Assembly: GCF_022662495.1 (NCBI RefSeq)
Contig: NZ_JAKPBU010000003.1
Span: 62,001-126,000, forward strand
Direction of reading: 5' to 3'
Length of the DNA stretch: 64,000 nt
Source: Lysobacter sp. M2-1
GTDB lineage: Bacteria > Pseudomonadota > Gammaproteobacteria > Xanthomonadales > Xanthomonadaceae
In this document: one piece after another, positions 53,053-61,264 of the stretch
Numbering within the stretch: position 1 is the first letter of the stretch
Layout of the letters: every line of letters begins with the position of its first letter
Translations under genes and position numbers: made by a program
The notes under the pieces: model-generated
Databases searched by the model: none
Seen by the model: only the letters and a program-made list of their open reading frames with translations
Told to the model about the DNA's origin: nothing

Positions 53053-55139
53053 CCGCAGATGCCGGCCAGCAACGAGTGTTGCGCCGAATGCGGCGTGGTG
53101 CCCAGCTCGGCTGCGAGCTTGCGGTACACGCCGTCGGATCCAAGCTCCCAGGCGTTGAAGGTATCGGCCAGATAGTTGTCCAGCGCCTGCTCGCGCACGC
53201 GCCGCGCGAGTTCCGGGTCGAGGATGGGGAAGCAGGTTTCGACCCTGCGCAGCAGATTGCGCTCCAGCCAGTCGGCGCTGGCGCAGAACAGTTCGGGCTC
53301 GCCGCCATTGGCGAACCAGTACACGCGGCTGTGCTCGAGAAACCGCCCGACGATGGAGCGCACGCGGATGTTGTCGGACACGCCCGCGACGCCCGGACGC
53401 AGGGTGCACGCGCCGCGCACGATGAGCTCGATCGGCACGCCGGCCTGCGAGGCTGCGTACAGGGCGCGGACCACATGCGGTTCGTTGAGCGCGTTCATCT
53501 TCGCCACGATCCCCGACGGCCTGCCGGCGCGCGCATGGTCGGCCTCGCGCCCGATCCGTTCGAGCACGCCGGGCAGCAGGGTGAAAGGCGATTGCAGCAG
53601 GCGCTTGAGCCGGATCGCCGGCGCCAGGCCCGAGAGCTGCTGGAAGATCTGGTGGACGTCGCTGCCGATCTCCGGATCCGCGGTGATCAGGCCGATATCG
53701 GTATAGACGCGTGCCGTGCCGGAATGGTAGTTGCCGGTGCCCAGGTGCACGTAGCGGCGCAGCTTGCGGCCTTCGCGCCGTACCACCAGCAGCATCTTGG
53801 CGTGGGTCTTGTAGCCGACCACGCCATACACGACCTGGACGCCGGCATCCTGCAGCCGGTCGGCCAAGCCCAGATTGGCTTCCTCGTCGAAGCGCGCGCG
53901 CAGCTCCACCACCACGGTCACGTCCTTGCCGTTGCGCGCCGCCTGGATCAGGTGTTCGACGATGGCCGAATCCTTGCCCGTGCGGTACAGGGTCTGCTTG
54001 ATGGCCAGGACGTTGGGATCCGCGGCGGCCTGCTTGATCAGTTCCAGTACCGGCGCGAACGAGTCGAATGGATGGTGCAGCAGCACGTCGCCGCCGGCCA
54101 CCCGTTCGAAGATGCTTTCCGAGTCGCGCAGCTGCCGCGGCTGGAACGGCGGAAACTTCAGGTCCGGCCGCGCGACCAGGTCGTAGACCTGCACCACGCG
54201 ACTGAGGTTGACCGGACCATTGATGCGGTAGACGGCATTTTCCGGCAGTTCGAAGTTGCGCAGCAGCGTGCCCACGATCGCATCCGGGCAGTCCTGCGCG
54301 ATTTCCAGCCGCATCGCGCGCAGGTAGCCGCGCCCGACCAGTTCGTCGCGCAGGGCCAGCGCCAGGTTTTCGACTTCGTCCTCGTCCAGGATCAGTTCGG
54401 AATTGCGGGTCACACGGAACTGGTAGGCGCCCTTGACCTTCATGCCGGGAAACAGTTCGTCGACGAACGCCGATAGCACCGTGGACAGGAACACGAAGTC
54501 GTGGAACTGGTCGCCATCGCCGTCGGCATCGGGCAGGCGGATGATCCGCGGCAGCGAGCGCGGCGCGCGCACGATCGCCAGGTGCCCCTCGCGGCCGAAC
54601 GCGTCGCGGCCTTCCACAACCACGACGATGTTGAGCGACTTGTTGAGGATTTTTGGGAACGGATGGGCCGGGTCCAGCCCCAGCGGCGAAAGCACCGGCA
54701 GGATCTCGTCGCGGAAATAGGTGCGCAGCCACGCGACCTGTTCCCGGGTCCATTGATCGCGCTGCAGCAGGCGGATGCCCTGCTCGGACATGGCCGGCCG
54801 CAGGACCTCGTTCCAGCAGGTGTACTGCGCATCCACCAGTTCGGCCGCGCGGTCGTGGATCCGCTTGAGCACGGTGACGGGCGACAGCCCGTCGGCAGGC
54901 AGCGGGGTGCCGAAGTCCTGCGCATGGCGGACGGTGGCGGCGCGGATCTCGAAGAACTCGTCCAGGTTGGTGCAGCTGATGCACAGATAGCGCAGGCGCT
55001 CGAGCAGCGGCATCGATGGATCCTGCGCCTGCGCCAGGACCCGGAAGTTGAAGTCGAGCTGCGACAGTTCCCGGTTGAAGTACAGGGAGGGGTCGGCGAG
55101 CGGGTCGCCATCGGCCGGGAATTCGGGCAGTGCGTTCAT
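53049..55139 (-). CDS. ppk: Polyphosphate kinase 1
   Basis: This 696-residue PPK1 has YFNRELSQLDFNFRVLAQA at the N-terminus, the CHAD-like head and the catalytic core. Active-site histidines are in VVGYKTHAKMLLVV and VHLGTGNYHSGTARVYTD. IKQTLYRTGKDSAIVEHLIQ is the conserved ATP-binding helix region. It makes polyphosphate from ATP. The start overlaps the phoR stop (ATGA), placing it in the phosphate-regulated operon. Confidence 0.97.
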   Translation of the reverse strand: MNALPEFPADGDPLADPSLYFNRELSQLDFNFRVLAQAQDPSMPLLERLRYLCISCTNLDEFFEIRAATVRHAQDFGTPLPADGLSPVTVLKRIHDRAAELVDAQYTCWNEVLRPAMSEQGIRLLQRDQWTREQVAWLRTYFRDEILPVLSPLGLDPAHPFPKILNKSLNIVVVVEGRDAFGREGHLAIVRAPRSLPRIIRLPDADGDGDQFHDFVFLSTVLSAFVDELFPGMKVKGAYQFRVTRNSELILDEDEVENLALALRDELVGRGYLRAMRLEIAQDCPDAIVGTLLRNFELPENAVYRINGPVNLSRVVQVYDLVARPDLKFPPFQPRQLRDSESIFERVAGGDVLLHHPFDSFAPVLELIKQAAADPNVLAIKQTLYRTGKDSAIVEHLIQAARNGKDVTVVVELRARFDEEANLGLADRLQDAGVQVVYGVVGYKTHAKMLLVVRREGRKLRRYVHLGTGNYHSGTARVYTDIGLITADPEIGSDVHQIFQQLSGLAPAIRLKRLLQSPFTLLPGVLERIGREADHARAGRPSGIVAKMNALNEPHVVRALYAASQAGVPIELIVRGACTLRPGVAGVSDNIRVRSIVGRFLEHSRVYWFANGGEPELFCASADWLERNLLRRVETCFPILDPELARRVREQALDNYLADTFNAWELGSDGVYRKLAAELGTTPHSAQHSLLAGICG

Positions 55140-56470
55140 GCGGAGCGGACGATGGTGGTCGACATGGCGTCGCGGGCGTGTACCCGCTCGCCGCCGAAGT
55201 GGCAGGAGAACGTGCTGCCGCGCCCGACCTCGCTGCGGATCTGCAGCCGCGCCTGGTGCAGCTGCAGCACGTGCTTGACGATCGACAGGCCCAGCCCGGT
55301 TCCGCCGCTTTCGCGCGAGCGGCTGGTGGAGACCCGGTAGAAGCGCTCGGTGATCCGGGGCAGGTGCGCGGCGGGAATGCCATAGCCGCTGTCCTCGACC
55401 GCAAGCACCGCGCCGCCATCGTCGCTGCGCGCGAAGCGGATGACGATGCTGCCGCCCGCCGGTGTGTACCGGATCGCGTTGCTGACCAGGTTCGAAAACG
55501 CGCTGTGCAGCTCCTTCGTGGAGCCCCACAGATCGACCATGGCGCTGTCCTCGACCTTGACCTGGTGGCGTCCCTGGCTCAGCGCCTCGGCCTCGCGCCG
55601 CAGCGTGGCCAGCATGGGCGCCATCGCCACGTTCTCGTCGGGTAGTGCGTCCTGCGCCTCGAGCCGCGACAGGGTGAGCAGGTCTTCCACCAGCTGGGTC
55701 ATGCGCTGGGACTGGCGGCGCATCTCCGCCAGCATCGGCGCCCATTCGGGCTGGTCATCCGGGTCGAGCATGTCGAGATAGCCATGCACCACGGTCAGCG
55801 GCGTACGCAGTTCGTGTGACACATTGGCGACGAAATCGCGACGCATCTGCTCCAGCCGCATCATCTTGGTCACATCGCGCGCCACCAGCAGCCACAGCTC
55901 GTCCGAATAGGGAATCAGCCGCAGATTGAGCCGCAGGTCCGGGTTGACCGGCGAGGCGACATCCTGCAGTGGTTCGGCGCTGCGGCCGCCACTGAGCCAA
56001 TGGGCCATGGGCAGCGGTTGCAGGCGCGCGCCGAGCGCGGCGCCGATGTCCTGCGGGTAGCGCAGGCCCAGCAGCGGACCGGCGGCTTCGTTCAGCCACT
56101 GCACCCGCTGGCTGTTGCGCTCCACGACCACCACGGCATCCGGCAGCGCCGCGGCGGCTGCGCGGTAGGCGCGCAGCATCGCCACGAGGCGGCGCTTGCG
56201 GCTGCGCATTTCGCTCTGACCGCGATGCAGCAGGCGATCGAGTTCGTTCCAGATGCCGGTGCCCTGCGGCGGTGCCAGGCGTTGGCGCGCGGTCAGGCGC
56301 AGGAGCACGTTGCGCAACTTCCAGTAATGCCAGGCGACCACGCCGAGCGCGGCCAGCGTAAGCACCGGCCACGGCTGCCCGACGAGCAGACCGGCCGCCA
56401 GTGCGGCGGCCAGGATCAGCACCAGTTGGCCGAGTGTCTTGGTCCAGGCGGAGCGCGCGCGTGCGGGCAT
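55136..56470 (-). CDS. phoR: Phosphate regulon sensor kinase PhoR
   Basis: This 444-residue kinase has two membrane helices at the N-terminus (LGQLVLILAAALAAGLLVG and WPVLTLAALGVVAWHYW) without a large periplasmic domain. A PAS domain (ALPDAVVVVERNSQRVQWLN) follows, then HisKA with His219 in FVANVSHELRTPLTVV and HATPase motifs NLVSNAIRYTP, VEDSGYGIP and GGTGLGLSIVKHVLQLH. This is the PhoR layout. It follows phoB by 106 bp and overlaps ppk. Confidence 0.95.
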   Translation of the reverse strand: MPARARSAWTKTLGQLVLILAAALAAGLLVGQPWPVLTLAALGVVAWHYWKLRNVLLRLTARQRLAPPQGTGIWNELDRLLHRGQSEMRSRKRRLVAMLRAYRAAAAALPDAVVVVERNSQRVQWLNEAAGPLLGLRYPQDIGAALGARLQPLPMAHWLSGGRSAEPLQDVASPVNPDLRLNLRLIPYSDELWLLVARDVTKMMRLEQMRRDFVANVSHELRTPLTVVHGYLDMLDPDDQPEWAPMLAEMRRQSQRMTQLVEDLLTLSRLEAQDALPDENVAMAPMLATLRREAEALSQGRHQVKVEDSAMVDLWGSTKELHSAFSNLVSNAIRYTPAGGSIVIRFARSDDGGAVLAVEDSGYGIPAAHLPRITERFYRVSTSRSRESGGTGLGLSIVKHVLQLHQARLQIRSEVGRGSTFSCHFGGERVHARDAMSTTIVRSA

Positions 56471-56576
56471 GGGGAGCAGTGTATTCAACTGGCTTGTCGT
56501 CCGTGATGTAGGCGACCGCCAGCGTGACTGCCCAACGTGACAGGAGGTCGAAGGCCCCCGGCCGGCCGCAGGGCAG

Positions 56577-57266
56577 TCAGGTGGCGGCGGAGAACCGGTA
56601 GCCGGCGCCGCGTACCGTCTGCACCATCGCATCGAGCCCGCTGGGCTCCAGCGTCTTGCGCAGGCGCCGGATGTGCACGTCGATGGTGCGCTCCTCCACG
56701 TACACGCTGCCGCCCCAGACGTGGTCGAGCAACTGCGCCCGGCTGTAGACGCGCTCGGGATGGGTCATGAAGAAGTGGAGCAGCCGGTATTCGGTCGGCC
56801 CGATCGCGACCGGTTCTCCATTGGCGTAGACGCGGTGCGCGGCACCGTCGATCCGCAGGACCCCGACGCTGACGCTTCCGTCCTCGTCGTCGTCCCTCGC
56901 GCGACGCATCACCGCGCGGATCCGGGCAAGCAATTCGCGCGCCGAGAACGGCTTGACCACGTAATCGTCCACGCCGGCTTCCAGCCCGCCGACGCGGTCG
57001 TTCTCCTCGCCGCGCGCGGTCAGCATGATGATCGGGATCTCGCGGGTCAGCTCTTCGCGCCGCCAGCGCCGCGCCAGTTCCAGGCCGCTGGTGCCGGGCA
57101 GCATCCAGTCCAGCAGGATCAGGTCGGGGACCGCGTCGGCAATGGCTGCCTGGGCCTCGCGCGCGTCGCCGGCATGGGCGGGCTCGTAATCGCCCTTGCG
57201 CAGGGCGAAGGCGACCATGTCGCGGATCGCGGGTTCATCGTCGACGATCAGGATTCGCTTCTGCAT
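56577..57266 (-). CDS. phoB: Phosphate regulon response regulator PhoB
   Basis: This 229-residue OmpR-family regulator has acidic pocket VDDEPAIRD, phospho-Asp53 in LILLDWMLPGTSGLELAR and ARGEENDRVGGLEAGVDDYVVKPF. The winged helix contains GPTEYRLLHFFMTHPERVYSR and VEERTIDVHIRRLRKTL with TVRGAGYRFS. All are PhoB-specific features. Three Pho half-boxes precede the gene. Confidence 0.96.
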   Translation of the reverse strand: MQKRILIVDDEPAIRDMVAFALRKGDYEPAHAGDAREAQAAIADAVPDLILLDWMLPGTSGLELARRWRREELTREIPIIMLTARGEENDRVGGLEAGVDDYVVKPFSARELLARIRAVMRRARDDDEDGSVSVGVLRIDGAAHRVYANGEPVAIGPTEYRLLHFFMTHPERVYSRAQLLDHVWGGSVYVEERTIDVHIRRLRKTLEPSGLDAMVQTVRGAGYRFSAAT

Positions 57267-57302
57267 CGCTCCGGGCCATTCCAGCCGCGTTGGGGCGATT
57301 AG

Positions 57303-57331
57303 ACGACAGTTTCATGACGCTTTCGTGACGC
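57303..57331 (-). promoter_or_regulatory. Three-unit Pho box upstream of phoB
   Basis: Read on the minus strand, three 7-mers repeat at 11-bp spacing: GCGTCAC (57331-57325), GCGTCAT (57320-57314) and CTGTCGT (57309-57303), with GAAA as the spacer each time. This matches the PhoB consensus CTGTCAT-N4-CTGTCAT in layout and most positions. It ends 36 bp before the phoB start, consistent with autoregulation of the phoBR-ppk-ppx run. Confidence 0.75.
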
Positions 57332-57462
57332 GTACGGGCCGGGGTCGCTGCGCGAGGCTTGGGCCGCCCATAGCGTCGTGCGGGTCAGGGACGCTGGTCG
57401 ATGCGTAGGTGGGTAAGCCAGCGGCCGCCACGGCAGATCCAAGATCCGAGGCCAGCAGGGCC

Positions 57463-59109
57463 TCAATCGTCTTCGAGATCCTCGTCGCGGATCCCTTGCC
57501 GCCGCAGTTCCAGCACCGTGGGGGTGATCGCGGCGATCCGCGCATCGATGCGGGTGCGCGCGTAATAGTCCAGTTCGGGCCGCTTCTTGAGGGTATTGAG
57601 CTGGACCAGGGCCTGTTCCGGCCGGCCGTTGAGCACAGCGACTTCGGCGTAGGCCTCGCCCGCACGCACCGGGTCGCCCGCGATCTCGTTGACCCGGGCG
57701 AAGGTGGCCTGGAACACGGGATCGTCCGCGGATGTCGCCAGCAGCGGCCGCAGGATGGCTTGCGCCTTGCGGCCCGCCTCGGACGTATTGCGCTCTGCCA
57801 GGATGCTGGCCCAGGTCAGTGCCACCGCGCGGTTGTGGGGCATGCGATCGAGCAGGGCGCCCAGGCGCGCGTCGGCTGCAGCCGGCTTGCCCGCCCGCGC
57901 TTCGGCTTCGGCCATCGCCAGGCTCAGCCACAGGTCGTCCGGACGCGCCTGGAGCAGCGGTTCGAGGTCGGCCATGGCCGCGGCGCCATGCCCGTCGCGC
58001 AGCCGTGCCAGCGCCAGGCCGTAACGCTGCGGTTCGCCCAGCGCACCCCCGCGCCGCAGCTGTTCGTACTCGCGGATGGCGGCTTCCGGCGTGTTGGCAC
58101 TGAGCACGCGCAGGCGCTCCTTGGCGAACGGGAACTGACCGCTGTCGCCGCGTCCGGTGACCGTGTCGATGCGCAGGCCCGACGGCAACAGCGGATTGCC
58201 GCTGCCGGGCGCGGCATTGGCGATGGCCACCGCGCTGCCGGGGCGTGGAACCCGCTCGCTGCTGGTGCCCCCCGGGGTGGACGTCGTGGCGACCATGCTG
58301 TCCTTGCCCAGCTGCGCGGCGCGCTCCTTGGCCTCGGCGATGCGGGTGGTGGTGATCGGGTGGGTCTGCAGATAATCGGGCGTGCGTTCGCGGTCGCCGC
58401 CGCGGTTGCTGCGGAACGCGTTCTGCATGTGCAGGAACATCGATGCCGCTGCGTTGGGGTCGTAACCGGCGCGATCCAGGGTGCGGATGCCGATGCGGTC
58501 CGCCTCCGATTCATTGGAGCGGGTGTAGTCGATCTGGCGCTGTGCCATCAGGCCCTGAGCGGAGGCCAGCGCCGCCATCGCCGCATCGTCGGAGGAATTT
58601 CCGCCCGCCGATTGCGCCAGGGCAATCGCCCCCAGCATCGCCAGCAGGATCGGGACACTGTCCTTCTGCGCACGCTCCACGGAACGCAGCACGTGCGCCT
58701 GGGTCACGTGCGCGATCTCGTGCGATAGCACTGAGGCCATTTCGCCCTCGTCCTCCGCGGCCAGGACCAGGCCGGCATTCATGCCGATATAGCCGCCCAG
58801 CGTGGCGAAGGCGTTGATCTGCCGGTCCTTGAGCCAGAAGAAAGTGAATGGCTGATCGGTCCGGTCGCTGCTGTTGGCCAGGCGGTTGCCGACCCCCTGC
58901 AGCCAGACGTTGAGCAGGGGATCGTCCAGGATGAAATCGTAATGGCGCAGCTGCGCCAGCATCATCTGCCCGTAGTCGCGCTGCTGCGCGGGGCCGAGCA
59001 GGGCGCGGGCCGACGAACCGATGTCGGGCAGGCGCGCGCCTTCCTGCGCACTGGCCAGGGTCGAGCCCAGACCGAAGCTCAGGACGGCGGCAAGCAGGGC
59101 GGTGCGCAA
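57463..59109 (-). CDS. bepA: M48 metalloprotease with TPR-like repeats (BepA/YfgC type)
   Basis: This 548-residue protein starts at TTG 59109 with GGAGGA seven bases upstream, giving a signal peptide (LRTALLAAVLSFGLGSTLASA). The M48 active site is SHEIAHVTQAH with the third ligand Glu in SNESEADRIG. An occluding YLQTHPITTTRIAEA and TPR-like C-terminal helices (about 310-530) follow. BepA assembles or degrades outer-membrane LptD. The symbol is by family resemblance. The frame is open farther upstream, but no signal peptide is possible there. Confidence 0.87.
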   Translation of the reverse strand: MRTALLAAVLSFGLGSTLASAQEGARLPDIGSSARALLGPAQQRDYGQMMLAQLRHYDFILDDPLLNVWLQGVGNRLANSSDRTDQPFTFFWLKDRQINAFATLGGYIGMNAGLVLAAEDEGEMASVLSHEIAHVTQAHVLRSVERAQKDSVPILLAMLGAIALAQSAGGNSSDDAAMAALASAQGLMAQRQIDYTRSNESEADRIGIRTLDRAGYDPNAAASMFLHMQNAFRSNRGGDRERTPDYLQTHPITTTRIAEAKERAAQLGKDSMVATTSTPGGTSSERVPRPGSAVAIANAAPGSGNPLLPSGLRIDTVTGRGDSGQFPFAKERLRVLSANTPEAAIREYEQLRRGGALGEPQRYGLALARLRDGHGAAAMADLEPLLQARPDDLWLSLAMAEAEARAGKPAAADARLGALLDRMPHNRAVALTWASILAERNTSEAGRKAQAILRPLLATSADDPVFQATFARVNEIAGDPVRAGEAYAEVAVLNGRPEQALVQLNTLKKRPELDYYARTRIDARIAAITPTVLELRRQGIRDEDLEDD

Positions 59110-59268
59110 GGGAGTCCTCCGCGACGTGGGCGCGGCAGCATGGCGCCTGCCGCGGGTACTGGCGTGAATCGTGGGTGAAACGCTCCGGTGCCGGCACAGG
59201 GTGGAAAACCCCGCCTCGGCGCCGCATATTGACCGCGGAGCCGTAAACAAAGTTTCCAGGAGCCGGCA

Positions 59269-59538
59269 TTGAGCGCCCCCGAAGTCACCATATACAGCAC
59301 CGCGATCTGCCCCTATTGCGTAGCGGCCAAGAATTTCCTCAAAAGCAAGGGCCTGGACTGGACCGAGGTCCGCATCGACACCGACCCGGCCGAGCGTCAG
59401 CGCATGTACGAACGTGCCAGGCGCACCAGCGTGCCGCAGATCTTCATCGGCGACACCCACGTGGGCGGGTACGACGACATGATCGCCCTGCATCGCGCCG
59501 GCAAGCTGGAGCCGTTGCTGGCGGGAGAATCGGCTTGA
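59269..59538 (+). CDS. grxC: Glutaredoxin 3
   Basis: This 89-residue glutaredoxin has the redox motif C14-P-Y-C17 (STAICPYCVAAKNFL), the cis-proline TSVPQIFIGDTHVGGYDD and the glutathione-binding GG..D. The start is TTG 59269 with AGGAG six bases upstream. Its stop overlaps the next gene's TTG (TTGA), coupling it to an AhpD-like protein. Confidence 0.95.
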   Translation: MSAPEVTIYSTAICPYCVAAKNFLKSKGLDWTEVRIDTDPAERQRMYERARRTSVPQIFIGDTHVGGYDDMIALHRAGKLEPLLAGESA

Positions 59539-59930
59539 GCGGCGACGGGGAAGGCGAGGCGGAGCGCGTCCGCCAGTTCACCGAATTCCGCAAGCGCATG
59601 AACGAGCGCATCCTGGCCGAACCCAACCAGGTCGTGAGGCGCTTCTTCGCGCTTGACACCCAGACCTACCAGGCCGGCGCGCTGGACGTGAAGACCAAGG
59701 AGCTGCTGGGGCTGGTCGCCTTGCTGGTGCTGCGCTGCGACGATTGCATCAGCTACCACGTGGCCCAGTGCCGGGAGGCGGGGGTGAACCGCGAGGAGAT
59801 GTTCGAGGTGTTCTCGGTGGGTCTGGTGGTGGGTGGCAGCATCGTCATCCCGCACCTGCGCCGTGCGGTGGATTTCCTCGACCAGCTGGAGCAGGGCGAC
59901 GTCGCTGGCGCGCCGCCGCACGAACACTAG
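59535..59930 (+). CDS. Carboxymuconolactone decarboxylase/AhpD-like protein
   Basis: This 131-residue protein has the CMD/AhpD motif C68-D-D-C71-I-S-Y-H75 (LVLRCDDCISYHV) with a preceding TKELLGLVALL helix and VGGSIVIPHLRRAVDFL after it. The CxxC-His arrangement supports a peroxidase or disulfide role. The TTG start overlaps the glutaredoxin stop, so the two probably form a thiol-redox pair. Confidence 0.85.
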   Translation: MSGDGEGEAERVRQFTEFRKRMNERILAEPNQVVRRFFALDTQTYQAGALDVKTKELLGLVALLVLRCDDCISYHVAQCREAGVNREEMFEVFSVGLVVGGSIVIPHLRRAVDFLDQLEQGDVAGAPPHEH

Positions 59931-60002
59931 AAAGAAAGACCACTCGGATCATCCGGAGCCCGCGAACACTGCGGCTCCGCGGCTGGGTCTGGCCGCCTCC
60001 GG

Positions 60003-60008
60003 CATAAT
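60003..60008 (+). promoter_or_regulatory. Possible -10 element before isocitrate dehydrogenase
   Basis: CATAAT at 60003-60008, 65 bp upstream of ATG 60073, differs from TATAAT at one position. No clear -35 is assigned. Confidence 0.35.
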
Positions 60009-60072
60009 GGCGCCCTTCGTCATGCGCGCGGTTGCCTCGCGACCGCCCAGCGCCCCAGCCTGAGACCCCCCA

Positions 60073-61080
60073 ATGACCCAGACCATCACCGTGATCCGCG
60101 GCGACGGCATCGGCCCGGAAATCATGGATGCCGCCCTGTATGTGCTCGATGCCATGCATCTGGGCCTGCAATACGAAGACGCGGACGCGGGCCTCGTCGC
60201 CCTGGAAAAGCATGGTGAACTGCTGCCCGCCGCCACGCTGGAATCGATCTCCCGCAACAAGATCGCGCTCAAGAGCCCGCTGACCACGCCGGTCGGCGAA
60301 GGCTTCAGCTCGATCAACGTCGAATTGCGCAAACGCTTCGACCTGTACGCCAACGTGCGCCCGGCCAAGTCGTTCCCGAATACGAAATCGCGCTTCCCGA
60401 CCGGCGTCGATCTGATCACGGTGCGCGAGAACACCGAGGGCGCCTACATCGGCGAAGGCCAGCAGGTCACCGAGGACGGCGCCACCGCGACACTGGTGCA
60501 GAAGATCACCCGCAAGGGCTCCGAGCGCATCGTCCGCTACGCCTTCGACCTGGCCCGCCGCACCGGCAGGAAAAAGGTCACCGTGGTCCACAAGGCCAAC
60601 ATCCTCAAATCGACCTCCGGCCTGTTCCTTAAGGTCGCGCGCGAGGTGGCCGCGCAGTACCCAGAGATCGAATGCAACGAGATGATCGTCGATAACACCT
60701 GCATGCAGCTGGTGATGAAGCCCGAGCAGTTCGACATCATCGTGACCACCAACCTGTTCGGCGACATCATCTCCGACCTGTGTGCGGGCCTGGTCGGTGG
60801 GCTGGGCCTGGCGCCGGGGGCCAACATCGGTGCCGATACGGCGATCTTCGAAGCCGTGCATGGCTCGGCACCGGATATCGCCGGCAAGGGCATCGCCAAT
60901 CCCTGCGCGCTGCTGCTCGCGGCCGGACAGATGCTCGACCATATCGGCCAGCCCGGGAAGGCCAGCAGGCTGCGCGAGGCGATCGTCGCCACGCTCGAAG
61001 CAAAGGATTCGCTGACCCCCGATCTGGGCGGCAGCGGCACCACCATGTCTTTCGCGAAGGCGATTGCCTCGCGCGTGTGA
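60073..61080 (+). CDS. Isocitrate dehydrogenase (NAD-type)
   Basis: This 335-residue beta-decarboxylating dehydrogenase has substrate loop SPLTTPVGEGFSSINVEL, typical of isocitrate rather than isopropylmalate enzymes. VRENTEGAYIGEGQ, KANILKSTSGLFL and NLFGDIISDLCAGLVGGLG follow. The coenzyme loop HGSAPDIAGKG has Asp in the position associated with NAD use. It converts isocitrate to 2-oxoglutarate in the TCA cycle. It is monocistronic. Homoisocitrate dehydrogenase is the main alternative. Confidence 0.92.
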   Translation: MTQTITVIRGDGIGPEIMDAALYVLDAMHLGLQYEDADAGLVALEKHGELLPAATLESISRNKIALKSPLTTPVGEGFSSINVELRKRFDLYANVRPAKSFPNTKSRFPTGVDLITVRENTEGAYIGEGQQVTEDGATATLVQKITRKGSERIVRYAFDLARRTGRKKVTVVHKANILKSTSGLFLKVAREVAAQYPEIECNEMIVDNTCMQLVMKPEQFDIIVTTNLFGDIISDLCAGLVGGLGLAPGANIGADTAIFEAVHGSAPDIAGKGIANPCALLLAAGQMLDHIGQPGKASRLREAIVATLEAKDSLTPDLGGSGTTMSFAKAIASRV

Positions 61081-61264
61081 CGTCCGGGCAGGCTGCGGCG
61101 GCGGGCCCGGGTGGCGCTATGGCGGGTGCGGCAGGCGAGTTTCAGGCCAACGCGTAGCTGGTGAGGTGAAGCCGTGGCCTCACCTGCGCTGAAACGGCGT
61201 GCTAGGGTGTAAGCCGACACCGGAAGGAGGCCGGCGTTCTCCGTCCCCCCTCGGAGCTCGCACC

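Noticed and set aside
61160..61184. Hairpin GGTGAGG..CCTCACC after the isocitrate dehydrogenase gene
   Set aside because: The stem is only seven base pairs, has an 11-base loop and no T-run, and lies 80 bp from the stop; not strong enough to call a terminator.
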